Positions 1 through 6,149 of a stretch of 7,375 nucleotides of DNA are shown one piece after another; the first letter of the stretch is position 1, and each line of letters begins with the position of its first letter. This stretch comes from an uncultured Acidobacteriota bacterium (GTDB lineage Bacteria; Acidobacteriota; Terriglobia; Terriglobales; Acidobacteriaceae), in NCBI GenBank assembly GCA_903832475.1, contig CAILBQ010000401.1, positions 1-7,375 of the forward strand. Direction: 5' to 3'. The notes beneath the pieces are model-generated. The model made no database searches. It was not told the origin of the DNA and saw only the letters and a list, made by a program, of their open reading frames with translations. The translations under genes and the position numbers were made by a program.

Positions 1-510
1 CAGGGTCGCGGCGACCATGTCGCAATGTTCAAGGGCCGTGCCGAAGCGGGCGCGCTTGTCGGGATTGTGGCGGAGCCAGTGGAGAAGTTTGGCGAATCCC
101 CATTCGTGGGAATAGACGCCGCCGCACCAGTCGATGGCCTCAAGGCCTGCGGCGTGAGCTTTGGCGGTGATCTCTTCAGCTTCGGCCTTGGCGCGATGGT
201 CGCACCAGAGGTAGTACTCGTCGAGCGGCTGGAGATTTTCGTCGACGGGAATGACGCTGGAGCCGGTGGTATCGAGGGCGATGGCGACGACGCCTTCGCC
301 GGGGACGCCGGTTTTTTCGAGGACGGCGCGGGTGGCGCGGACCAGCGCCTGCATCTGGTCCTGGTGGGATTGCGTGGCGTAGTCGGGGTCTTCGCGCTTG
401 CGATGGAGCGGGTACTCGGCGGAGGCAGTGCCGATGGGGCCTTTTTCGCTGTGGACGAGGGTAACGCGGACACTGAGGGTTCCAAAATCGACGCCAGCAA
501 CGATAGGCAT
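1..510 (-). CDS. araB: Ribulokinase (AraB-type FGGY kinase), N-terminal part
   Basis: Ribulokinase phosphorylates L-ribulose to L-ribulose 5-phosphate in the cytoplasm, the second step of L-arabinose catabolism. Only the first 170 codons are present; the frame stays open to the window edge, and family members usually have about 550 residues. The visible part is the FGGY N-terminal ATP-grasping lobe. The phosphate-binding motif GVDFGTLSVR is at residues 6-15, DTTGS at 80-84, LWCDHRAKAEAEEI at 101-114 and GGVYSHEWGFAKLLH at 130-144. The last three closely match the E. coli AraB segments DTTGS, LWKDHTAVEEAEEIT and GGIYSSEWFWAKILH, which separates it from xylulokinase or glycerol kinase. The start is supported by a GGAGAG ribosome-binding site (514-519) just upstream. 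It is transcribed away from the gene at 872, and a candidate promoter and LacI-like operator lie in its upstream region. The C-terminal lobe cannot be seen, so integrity is untested. Confidence 0.93.
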   Translation of the reverse strand, partial: MPIVAGVDFGTLSVRVTLVHSEKGPIGTASAEYPLHRKREDPDYATQSHQDQMQALVRATRAVLEKTGVPGEGVVAIALDTTGSSVIPVDENLQPLDEYYLWCDHRAKAEAEEITAKAHAAGLEAIDWCGGVYSHEWGFAKLLHWLRHNPDKRARFGTALEHCDMVAATL

Positions 511-519
511 AGGCTCTCC

Positions 520-533
520 GGTAAACGCTTACT
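520..533 (-). promoter_or_regulatory. LacI-family-like operator upstream of araB
   Basis: The plus-strand sequence GGTAAACGCTTACT is an imperfect palindrome with the form GTAAnCGnTTAC. It matches 12 of 14 positions of the general LacI/CcpA-type operator pattern TGWAANCGNTNWCA, including the central CG that LacI-family hinge helices recognise. It lies between the candidate -10 box and the araB ribosome-binding site, where a bound repressor would block transcription. The pattern is seen directly. That a LacI-family sugar-responsive repressor binds here is inference, since no regulator gene lies in the window. Confidence 0.45.
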
Positions 534-546
534 GAAACTCTGGAGA

Positions 547-576
547 AGTCTACCCCATCCCGCTTTGGCCTGTCAT
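547..576 (-). promoter_or_regulatory. Candidate sigma-70 promoter for araB
   Basis: Read on the minus strand, ATGACA (571-576, five of six matches to TTGACA) is followed after 18 bp by TAGACT (547-552, four of six matches to TATAAT). A start site about 7 bp further on would give a leader of roughly 30 nt that carries the LacI-like operator and then the GGAGAG ribosome-binding site. The arrangement is coherent, but each box is imperfect, so this is a plausible candidate only. Confidence 0.4.
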
Positions 577-604
577 CGAAACCGTTACGGTCTTCAATCG
601 ATGA
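573..604. repeat. Nested inverted repeat at the araB promoter
   Basis: An outer 7-bp perfect inverted repeat, TCATCGA (573-579) and TCGATGA (598-604), encloses an inner near-palindrome, ACCGTTACGGT (581-591), with 5-bp arms around a central T. The inner element extends imperfectly to GAAACCGTTACGGTCTTC (578-595). It overlaps the edge of the candidate araB -35 box and reaches upstream of it, a usual place for an activator or repressor site. Symmetry is directly visible; regulator identity is unknown. Confidence 0.4.
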
Positions 605-817
605 GCACAAAAAATCTTCCAATTGTCCAGGTAACCATTACCCAAGGCACCGGTGGTGATGCCCATTGAGCCAGCCCATGAGTATCAAAGAAGTATTGTG
701 ACCCCCTCCCAACCCGCGCATACTCAGGACAATCCATCACCAAGTCCGGCATTCAGACCGGCGTTCCCGATCAGCGATCCATGCCAGCTTTTTCGGCTGA
801 TCCCGTTGCAGAAACGA

Positions 818-847
818 CAACCGGCCTCCACGCCGATGTGCCGGTTG
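818..847. repeat. 8-bp inverted repeat upstream of the MBG-protein start
   Basis: CAACCGGC (818-825) and GCCGGTTG (840-847) are perfect reverse complements separated by 14 nt, so the arms repeat at a 22-bp interval, close to two helical turns. The element ends 24 nt before the ATG at 872. It could be a dimeric operator on DNA or a leader-RNA hairpin just ahead of the AGGAG site. The sequence does not decide between these. Confidence 0.35.
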
Positions 848-871
848 CTCGCAATTGATCAGGAGAACACC

Positions 872-1972
872 ATGCAAGCATCCCTCATTCCTCCTTCGCA
901 GAATCCCGTATCTCTGTCGCGCTTTGCTGCCCCAGCCTGGATTGCCGCCGCGGCCATGTTGGTCGTGTCGACTTCCGCCCTGGCGTTCAGCGGTCCCGCT
1001 CCTTCGCTGCGCGCACTCTCCGGCTCTTCGCAGCAAGCCACCTATGCTTCCAGCTTTGCCAAGCCTTTGACTGTGTGGGTGTACGATTCCGCAACGCAGC
1101 GGTCAATCTCCGGCGTTCGTGTGAACTTTGTAGCGTCGAGCGCGACTCGATTGAGCGATGTTTCCGCCACGACCGACGCGATGGGACTTGCATCGGTGAT
1201 GGCAACCGGCCTTGCGGTTGGTAATGCCGAAGTGAAGGCTGAAATCGCAGGAGATCCAAAGAGTTCTGTCAGCTTCGACAACCTGGTCGTGAACAAGGCC
1301 GTACTCACCGTGGTGCCGATTGACCTGCAGTCGACCGTGGGAGAGATTCCGGCCATCACCGAGTACACCATTCAGGGCTTTGTGAATGGAGATACAGAGG
1401 ATTCGGCCGAGATCAGCGGCGTCCCTGTGCTGTCGACCATCGCGACGGAAAACAGCCCGGACGCGAATTACGCAATCAAGGGAGATGTCGGTTCGCTGAC
1501 TTCGCCGAAGTACACGTTCAAGCCCGGCTTCGGCGCTCTCGTACTGCGCGGCACCGGGAAGGGAAATCGCGCGGCGACCGCCGGTGTGGCTCCCAAGGTG
1601 GGTCCGCTGGAAGGCGCGCCGGTTGTGCAGTCGGCCATCCAGCCGGTGAAGGTAGATGCTCCCACTGCACTGCACCTGGGCACGGTACACAAGGTTAACG
1701 TCCTGCCTTCGATCGAAATCGCTCGTCCCGCGCCGCTGCTGGGCAGTGCCGTCCATCAGGCTGTGTCTCATGCTGTGTTGCCTGCTGCTGTTGGCGCGCC
1801 GCCCGCTGCGGTACGGCCGGGAATATTGAGCCAGACTGCCGAACCTGCTGCGACCATGGCCGGCGAATTTGTGCAAGGTGTGCGGAGCGCGCTTCCCAGT
1901 GCCACACAGGGGCCGGTTTCGCCCAAGACGAACAGGATTCGCAAGGCGCTGGACCCGCCCATGCCCAACTGA
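872..1972 (+). CDS. Exported protein with Ig-like and MBG-type domains
   Basis: This 366-residue protein of unknown function is predicted to be exported. I chose the ATG at 872 because AGGAG (861-865) sits 6 nt ahead of it and because it starts a clear signal peptide: Arg17, a hydrophobic stretch at about 19-37, and likely cleavage after STSALA at residue 38. Residues about 45-127 look like a bacterial Ig-like (Big_1/invasin-type) domain, with the pattern ATYASSFAKPLTVWVYD, SGVRVNF and TDAMGLASVMATG. Residues about 143-226 resemble an MBG-type beta domain, with IQGFVNGDT, VPVLSTIATENSPDANYAI and a closing YTFKPGFG strand. The tail (227-366) is rich in Pro, Ala and Val and is probably disordered. 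No membrane anchor, lipobox or sorting signal is visible at the C-terminus. Such modules usually occur in long multi-repeat surface proteins of acidobacteria; here there is one of each. Domain identification is from pattern memory. Confidence 0.8.
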   Translation: MQASLIPPSQNPVSLSRFAAPAWIAAAAMLVVSTSALAFSGPAPSLRALSGSSQQATYASSFAKPLTVWVYDSATQRSISGVRVNFVASSATRLSDVSATTDAMGLASVMATGLAVGNAEVKAEIAGDPKSSVSFDNLVVNKAVLTVVPIDLQSTVGEIPAITEYTIQGFVNGDTEDSAEISGVPVLSTIATENSPDANYAIKGDVGSLTSPKYTFKPGFGALVLRGTGKGNRAATAGVAPKVGPLEGAPVVQSAIQPVKVDAPTALHLGTVHKVNVLPSIEIARPAPLLGSAVHQAVSHAVLPAAVGAPPAAVRPGILSQTAEPAATMAGEFVQGVRSALPSATQGPVSPKTNRIRKALDPPMPN

Positions 1973-1998
1973 CAAGCGGCGTGTCTCAGTCCGCTTGT
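1972..1998 (+). terminator. Hairpin after the MBG-protein gene
   Basis: ACAAGCGG (1972-1979) pairs perfectly with CCGCTTGT (1991-1998) around an 11-nt loop. The stem begins on the last base of the TGA stop codon. No T-run follows (the next bases are TGAAAG), so it is not a classical intrinsic terminator. Its placement in a convergent gap still suggests a role in 3'-end formation or stability. Confidence 0.45.
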
Positions 1999-2025
1999 TG
2001 AAAGAAGTGCTTGCTGGTGGCAAAC

Positions 2026-2051
2026 CGCGCGGAGCTGGCTCAAGACGCGCG
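2026..2051 (-). terminator. Possible hairpin after the VOC gene
   Basis: On the minus strand, two copies of the self-complementary CGCGCG (2046-2051 and 2026-2031) can pair around a 14-nt loop, and GAG/CTC inside the loop adds three more pairs. The structure starts 13 nt past the VOC stop codon and is followed by GTTTGCC, a weak T-stretch. It faces the MBG-gene hairpin, so the convergent pair may each have their own transcript end. Confidence 0.35.
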
Positions 2052-2064
2052 AAAACCGCAAAGC

Positions 2065-2463
2065 CTAGTTGTCTGACCCTGCGGCTGGGTGTATCAGCCG
2101 CGAAGGCCAGCCGATCCGGACAAGCATTCCGTCCGGGCCACATATCCCAACTTCATAGAGGCCCCATTCGCGGTGGCGCAGGACTCCGCCGGGACGGATA
2201 ATCAAATCTTCCACCCGCGCGGCGATCGCATCCACGTCGGGTGTGCGAATGAAAACGCCAAACGGGTTGTGCTCCTCTGGCACACGCCAAGGGCCGTCTC
2301 CCGCCTGGACCAGGTGCACTTCGCAACCCCAGCCAGCCATGATGATGTAATTGGCGTCGCCCCCCGCCCGGGCAAACCCGAGACGTTCCCAAAACCGGAT
2401 CGCAGCGGTCAAGTCGTTGCTCGGAACGATGGCAAAAGCACCGACTTGTGGGACCTCGGGCAT
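2065..2463 (-). CDS. VOC (glyoxalase/bleomycin-resistance-like) family protein
   Basis: This 132-residue cytoplasmic protein is a single VOC-superfamily unit made of two beta-alpha-beta-beta-beta halves. The first half runs from VGAFAIVPSNDLTAAIRFWERLGF (residues 7-30) to EVHLVQ (48-53). The second runs from PFGVFIRTPDVDAIAARV (67-84) to the closing GPDGMLVRIGW (109-119). Length and layout are closest to small Ble-like proteins. Metal-dependent VOC enzymes normally have a Glu in the closing strand (as in DPDGNxxEL); here Arg116 is in that region, and the first strand has no obvious His or Gln. His50 is the only canonical-looking ligand, so a ligand-binding rather than metal-enzyme role is my inference. 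The start at 2463 is supported by GGAGGAGGA on the minus strand, about 8 nt upstream. An in-frame ATG at 2529 would add 22 residues with no such site. It lies 108 bp downstream of the alpha-galactosidase gene on the same strand. Substrate unknown. Confidence 0.8.
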   Translation of the reverse strand: MPEVPQVGAFAIVPSNDLTAAIRFWERLGFARAGGDANYIIMAGWGCEVHLVQAGDGPWRVPEEHNPFGVFIRTPDVDAIAARVEDLIIRPGGVLRHREWGLYEVGICGPDGMLVRIGWPSRLIHPAAGSDN

Positions 2464-2528
2464 CCGTGTGTTCCTCCTCCGGAGAGGAGAATACAGCACA
2501 TCGCACATTTTCGAGAAGCCTGAAGCCA

Positions 2529-2559
2529 TGCGCGCCTGAACGGTCGAAAGGGGCGCGCA
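2529..2559 (-). terminator. GC-rich hairpin after the alpha-galactosidase gene
   Basis: TGCGCGCC (2529-2536) pairs perfectly with GGCGCGCA (2552-2559) around a 15-nt loop. It starts 12 nt after the TAG stop of the alpha-galactosidase gene. No T-run follows on the minus strand (TGGCTTCAGG), so it may only slow polymerase or protect the 3' end. It weakens the case for simple co-transcription into the VOC gene but does not exclude it. Confidence 0.35.
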
Positions 2560-2571
2560 GCTCTTGGTGCG

Positions 2572-4854
2572 CTATCGTTTGTCGAGCCGGAACATCGCCG
2601 CCTGAAAGTCGCCACGGAGGTTCACGTCAACACCATGATTCATCCACCAGGCTCCGCTGGCCTGCGCCGGCGTGCCGGGTGCGGCGCTGCCATCGATACT
2701 GCTGAAAGCGTACTGGGTGTCTGGGTCGAGGCCAAGCAATTGCAACCGTGGGAAGCCACGGCCCTCCTGCGTGGAATGCACGTAGGCGAAGAACACAGCC
2801 TGCGAACGGTCGGGAGCGACCATCTCCGTCGCCGCGAACTCGCTGCCGTTGGTGGGTGAGATGAGCCGATAGAGCGAACCCTGCGCGATGGTCTTCTGCA
2901 CCAGGTGATATTCGCGGATCAGCCGTTGCGCGGTCGCCATATCCTGAGCCGACCACTTGTTGAGATTGCCGCCGATGCCGAGCGCTCCCTCCATTGAGAC
3001 CAACATGCGGTAATTGAGGCTGGTGGCGCGCGCGTTGAGCCAGTGCGGCGAATCGGTTACCCACGACATCATGACCTGGTTGGGGTAGGCGCGCGTAAAA
3101 CCATCCTGCTGGGTGAGGCGGTCGAGCGGGTCGGTATTGTCCGAAGGCCAGACTTCGTCGGTGTAATGCAGGATGCCGAGGTCGACGCGGCCGCCGCCGC
3201 CGGAGCAGCTTTCGATTTCCACGCCGGGGTGCTTGGCGCGGAGTTCGCCCAGGATGGAGTAGAGGTTGCGCGTGAATTGCACGTAGACGCGCTTTTGCTC
3301 GTCGACAGGAACCTGGTCCCAGCCTGGCTCACTCCAGTTGCGGTTGTAATCCCACTTGAGGAAGGCGATTTGGTTTTCGGAAAGCAGCTTGTCGAGAAAG
3401 CCGTAGACGTAATCACGCACGTCTTTGCGGGCCAGGTTGAGAACGAGCTGGTTGCGCTGCTCCGTCCGCGGCCGGCCGGGGAAATTGAGCACCCAGTCGG
3501 GATGCTTGCGGTAGAGGTCTGAGTCGGGATTGACCATCTCCGGCTCGACCCACAGGCCAAAGTCCATCTTGAGCGAGTGGACCTTGTCGATGAGTGGCTT
3601 GAGTCCGCTGGGGAATTTGTCCTTGTTGACGTACCAGTCGCCCAGGCCGGCGTGGTCGTCCTTGCGCTGGCCAAACCAGCCGTCGTCCATGACGAAGCGA
3701 TCAATGCCCAAGGCAGCCGCTTTTTCGGCAAGCGCTTCCTGGCCGGCCTCCGTGACGGCAAATTCGGTCGCTTCCCAAGAGTTGTAAATGACCGGTCGCG
3801 GCTTGGGATTGGGCGCGGTGGGAAGGATGCGGGCAAGCGTGAAGTGATTGAGCAGGCGCGAGGCGCCGCCTTTGCCGTCCTGGGTGAAGCCGCCGTAGAA
3901 GACCGGGGTTTCGAGCTTTTCATTGGGCTTCAACGTGTAGCCGAAGTCGAAAGGATTGAAGCCGCCGGTGACGCGCACGTTGTCAAGCTGATCCTGCTCG
4001 ACGGTGATGCGCCACGAGCCGCTCCAAGCGAGGGCGCCGAACCAGGTGTCGCCGTGTTCTTCCCCGGCCGGGTCGGCAGTCTCATTGCGGGAGATGGCAA
4101 ACCACGGGTTCATCTGGTGGCCGGTCGAACCGCGACGGCTTTCGAGCACGCGCTCCCCGGCCTGGATGGGTTCGCGATTCAGCGTCCATTCGCCGGCCCA
4201 GCGCCCGCTCAAGTAGTCGAGGGTGTAGTGTGCGGGGGGCAGAGACCAGGCCGCGGCCGCAGCCTGTTCGATCACGATTGGCTTGGGCTCGTGATTTTCG
4301 ATGGTTGCCCAGCGAGCCAGGATGCCGGTATCCGGGTCCATCCAGTAATGAAGGATCACGCGCACGTCGCGCTGAATGTCTTTCAAGACGATGTCCTGGA
4401 TGCCGCTCTGCTCGTCTGGCTTGGTGCTGGAAAGGTAGTGCAGGACGAGGTCGCGGTTGCCGTCGGCGAAGGTGACCTTAAGGGCCGGCTCCTGGAAGAG
4501 ACCGGCGCCCCAGCCAGCGTATTCCTGCGGAGTGTTGTTGTAGGAGTTGTCGAAGGAGGCGTGCTCTGGATTAGATTTCGGCGCTGGAAGCGGATCCTTC
4601 GGCGCGATTCGTCCACCCCAGTAGATTTGCTGCAATTCGCCGCGCTCGTTGACACCGAAAGCATACGTGGTGGTGTAGCCGTCGAAGCGAAAGACCGGCT
4701 GGTACGTGGTCCGCGTTCCGGGGGCTGTCATCGGCGGGGTCGGCGTCTGCGCGGAAAGCGCGAGACTCGAACCCAACAGCGGGACAAAGGCTGCCAGGAC
4801 TGCGCAGTGAACGGCAGGCATGCCTGGAAATGTTTTCAGGGTGCAGGAAATCAT
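2572..4854 (-). CDS. Secreted GH36 alpha-galactosidase
   Basis: This 760-residue enzyme should release terminal alpha-1,6-galactose from raffinose-type oligosaccharides or galactomannan with retention of configuration. A signal peptide covers residues 1-35 (hydrophobic AVLAAFVPLLGSSLALSA, then Gln36), so it is likely periplasmic or outside the cell. An N-terminal beta-sandwich spans about 50-330, a catalytic TIM barrel about 335-660, and a C-terminal beta domain about 665-758. Family motifs are intact: YNSWEATEF near 360, VMDDGWF at 388-394, LWVEPEM at 434-440, FLKWDYNR at 498-505 with nucleophile Asp502, CSGGGGR at 550-556, and SDNTD at 571-575 with acid/base Asp572. Length fits full-size bacterial GH36 enzymes. 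I chose the ATG at 4854 because GGAG lies 8 nt upstream of it. The ATG at 4878 adds eight residues and has only an AGG touching it. The gene follows the NemA-like gene after 111 bp that contain a strong hairpin. Exact glycan preference cannot be read from sequence. Confidence 0.95.
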   Translation of the reverse strand: MISCTLKTFPGMPAVHCAVLAAFVPLLGSSLALSAQTPTPPMTAPGTRTTYQPVFRFDGYTTTYAFGVNERGELQQIYWGGRIAPKDPLPAPKSNPEHASFDNSYNNTPQEYAGWGAGLFQEPALKVTFADGNRDLVLHYLSSTKPDEQSGIQDIVLKDIQRDVRVILHYWMDPDTGILARWATIENHEPKPIVIEQAAAAAWSLPPAHYTLDYLSGRWAGEWTLNREPIQAGERVLESRRGSTGHQMNPWFAISRNETADPAGEEHGDTWFGALAWSGSWRITVEQDQLDNVRVTGGFNPFDFGYTLKPNEKLETPVFYGGFTQDGKGGASRLLNHFTLARILPTAPNPKPRPVIYNSWEATEFAVTEAGQEALAEKAAALGIDRFVMDDGWFGQRKDDHAGLGDWYVNKDKFPSGLKPLIDKVHSLKMDFGLWVEPEMVNPDSDLYRKHPDWVLNFPGRPRTEQRNQLVLNLARKDVRDYVYGFLDKLLSENQIAFLKWDYNRNWSEPGWDQVPVDEQKRVYVQFTRNLYSILGELRAKHPGVEIESCSGGGGRVDLGILHYTDEVWPSDNTDPLDRLTQQDGFTRAYPNQVMMSWVTDSPHWLNARATSLNYRMLVSMEGALGIGGNLNKWSAQDMATAQRLIREYHLVQKTIAQGSLYRLISPTNGSEFAATEMVAPDRSQAVFFAYVHSTQEGRGFPRLQLLGLDPDTQYAFSSIDGSAAPGTPAQASGAWWMNHGVDVNLRGDFQAAMFRLDKR

Positions 4855-4904
4855 GGGGGCTTCTCCAGTCGCAGCCATCCTAACATCTACGAGTGGAGCC
4901 CGAA

Positions 4905-4941
4905 AGATTCAGGGCTGGACACCGGTTCCAGCCCTGAATCT
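4905..4941 (-). terminator. 15-bp perfect hairpin between the reductase and alpha-galactosidase genes
   Basis: AGATTCAGGGCTGGA (4905-4919) and TCCAGCCCTGAATCT (4927-4941) form a 15-bp stem with no mismatch and a 7-nt loop, CACCGGT. On the minus strand it starts 24 nt after the reductase stop codon, and the end of the stem runs into TCTTTCGGG, a short T-stretch. This is the strongest RNA structure in the window and fits a Rho-independent terminator with a poor U-tract. The nearly symmetrical stem would also form on the plus strand. Confidence 0.75.
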
Positions 4942-4965
4942 GCTCGGATTGCAATGGGTGAGTCC

Positions 4966-6087
4966 TCAGCGTGTTGCTTCCTGCAGGCTCGGGTAGTCGG
5001 TGTACCCCACTTCGGAGCCACCGTAGAAAGTGTGCCGGTTAGGTGTGTTCAATTCTGCGCCCGAACGGAAGCGCTCCGGCAGGTCCGGGTTAGCGAGGAA
5101 GAGCCTGCCGAAGGCAACCGCATCGGCGTCGCCGTGGGCGATAGCCTGATCTGCCGTCTCGGCCGTGTATCCGCCGGCGGAGATGAAGGCTCCATGGAAG
5201 GCTTTGCGGAAGGCCGGAGCGGTGCGCGGCTGCGATTCATCGTTGCTGGTCGCTCCGCCGCCGGCACGCGGTTCAATGACGTGCACGTAGGCAATGCCGC
5301 GCTGCGAAAGCTTTTCGATGACGTAGGTGAAGAGCGCCTCAGGATTGGAATCGCCCATGTCTGAGAACTTGCCGTACGGCGAGAGCCGCACGCCCACGCG
5401 GCCTTTGCCCCAGACCTTGACGACGGCATCGACCACTTCCAGCAGCAGGCGCGCGCGATTCTCGATGGATCCGCCGTACTGGTCGGTGCGGTGGTTCACG
5501 TTGTCTTCAAGGAACTGGTCGAGAAGATAGCCGTTGGCGCTGTGTATCTCGACGCCATCGAAGCCGGCAGCGCGTGCGTTCTCTGCGCCCTTGATGTAAT
5601 CGGCCACAATGCCGGGTAGCTCGCTGGTTTCGAGCGCGCGAGGCGTCTCGAAAGGAACCTGCTGGAAGTCGGCGGTAAGAGCCTGGGCTCCATCGGCGAT
5701 GGGAACGGCAGAAGAGGAGACGGGGAGGCCGGTTTCCGGGTGCAGAGAGGTGTGGCTGACGCGGCCCACGTGCCAAAGCTGCAGGAAGATGAATCCACCC
5801 TTGTCGTGAACGGCGCGGGTAACGAGCTTCCATCCCTCGACCTGCGCATCGGTGTGGATGCCGGGAGCGGCAGGATAGCCTTTGCCCTGGCGCGAAATCT
5901 GCGTGGCTTCCGAAATGAGCAGGCCGCCGTGCGACGCGCGCTGATTGTAGTATTCGGCATTCAACTGGTTGGGTACGTCGCCGGGCTGGGTAGAGCGCAA
6001 ACGGGTCAAGGGCGCAAGAACGATGCGGTGAGCCAGGGTCAGATCGCCGACCTGAAAAGAAGAAAACAAATGTGGGTAAGTCGTCAT
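4966..6087 (-). CDS. nemA: Old Yellow Enzyme family ene-reductase (NemA-like)
   Basis: This 373-residue FMN-dependent TIM-barrel flavoprotein should use NADH or NADPH to reduce activated C=C bonds (enones, maleimides) and often nitro compounds or nitrate esters, in the cytoplasm. The full OYE signature is present: APLTRLRS at 25-32, with Thr28 near the flavin; LQLWHVGR at 102-109, with Gln103 and Trp105; and IHSANGYLLDQFL at 181-193, with substrate-binding His182 and Asn185 and proton-donor Tyr187. DNVNHRTDQYGGSIENR lies at 195-211, and SAGGYT and FGR (327-329) bind the FMN phosphate. His/Asn at the active site and the overall length place it in the classical class with NemA and morphinone/PETN reductases. 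Physiological substrate is unknown, so the symbol marks the subfamily only. No strong ribosome-binding site precedes the ATG, but an N-terminus of this kind is normal for the family. The gene starts 62 bp after the beta-barrel gene on the same strand and ends before a strong hairpin. Confidence 0.93.
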   Translation of the reverse strand: MTTYPHLFSSFQVGDLTLAHRIVLAPLTRLRSTQPGDVPNQLNAEYYNQRASHGGLLISEATQISRQGKGYPAAPGIHTDAQVEGWKLVTRAVHDKGGFIFLQLWHVGRVSHTSLHPETGLPVSSSAVPIADGAQALTADFQQVPFETPRALETSELPGIVADYIKGAENARAAGFDGVEIHSANGYLLDQFLEDNVNHRTDQYGGSIENRARLLLEVVDAVVKVWGKGRVGVRLSPYGKFSDMGDSNPEALFTYVIEKLSQRGIAYVHVIEPRAGGGATSNDESQPRTAPAFRKAFHGAFISAGGYTAETADQAIAHGDADAVAFGRLFLANPDLPERFRSGAELNTPNRHTFYGGSEVGYTDYPSLQEATR

Positions 6088-6149
6088 ACCGATGGGATGC
6101 GGCTCTTCGTGTGAAGGTGCAGCAAGATCGGCGCTGATCCATACTCGCG

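Larger units (their letters stand above)
511..871. other. Divergent intergenic region with regulatory repeats
   Basis: About 360 bp separate the divergent araB and MBG-protein genes. The plus-strand reading frame of the MBG gene stays open upstream to position 653, but that part has no good ribosome-binding site and no protein-like features, so I treat it as non-coding. The region holds an araB promoter candidate and LacI-like operator on the left (entered separately). It also has GGTAACCATTACC at 630-642 (5-bp arms), the palindrome CACCGGTG at 648-655, a 7-bp inverted repeat GATCAGC/GCTGATC at 769-775 and 796-802, and an 8-bp inverted repeat at 818-847. A weak plus-strand promoter possibility is TTGTGA (696-701), 17 bp, CATACT (719-724), with four of six matches in each box. 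No terminator or small gene was recognised. Confidence 0.6.

Noticed and set aside
31..33. Sugar-utilisation operon joining araB and the alpha-galactosidase
   Set aside because: Both are on the minus strand, but an oppositely oriented gene at 872-1972 separates them, so they cannot share a transcript.
25..669. A 214-codon open frame on the plus strand at the left edge
   Set aside because: It is antisense to the ribulokinase N-terminus, whose motifs match AraB clearly.
653..871. N-terminal extension of the MBG protein from an ATG at 653
   Set aside because: The ATG at 872 has AGGAG at 6 nt and begins a normal signal peptide. The 73-residue extension would bury that signal and is Pro/Ser/Gln-rich without features.
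2081..2101. Inverted repeat GCGGCTG/CAGCCGC as a terminator
   Set aside because: The 7-bp repeat is real, but it lies inside the last codons of the VOC gene and has no T-run on either side. It is more likely a coding coincidence in GC-rich sequence.
1103..2143. A 346-codon open frame on the minus strand
   Set aside because: Its translation is Arg/His-rich with no domain or hydrophobic pattern, and it overlaps the exported MBG protein, the convergent gap and part of the VOC gene.
3577..5364. A 595-codon open frame on the plus strand
   Set aside because: It lies antisense to the alpha-galactosidase gene, crosses the intergenic hairpin and enters the reductase gene. Its translation is Gly/Val/Arg-rich with no recognisable domain, while the opposite strand encodes two proteins with full catalytic motifs. 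It is a by-product of high GC and codon bias.
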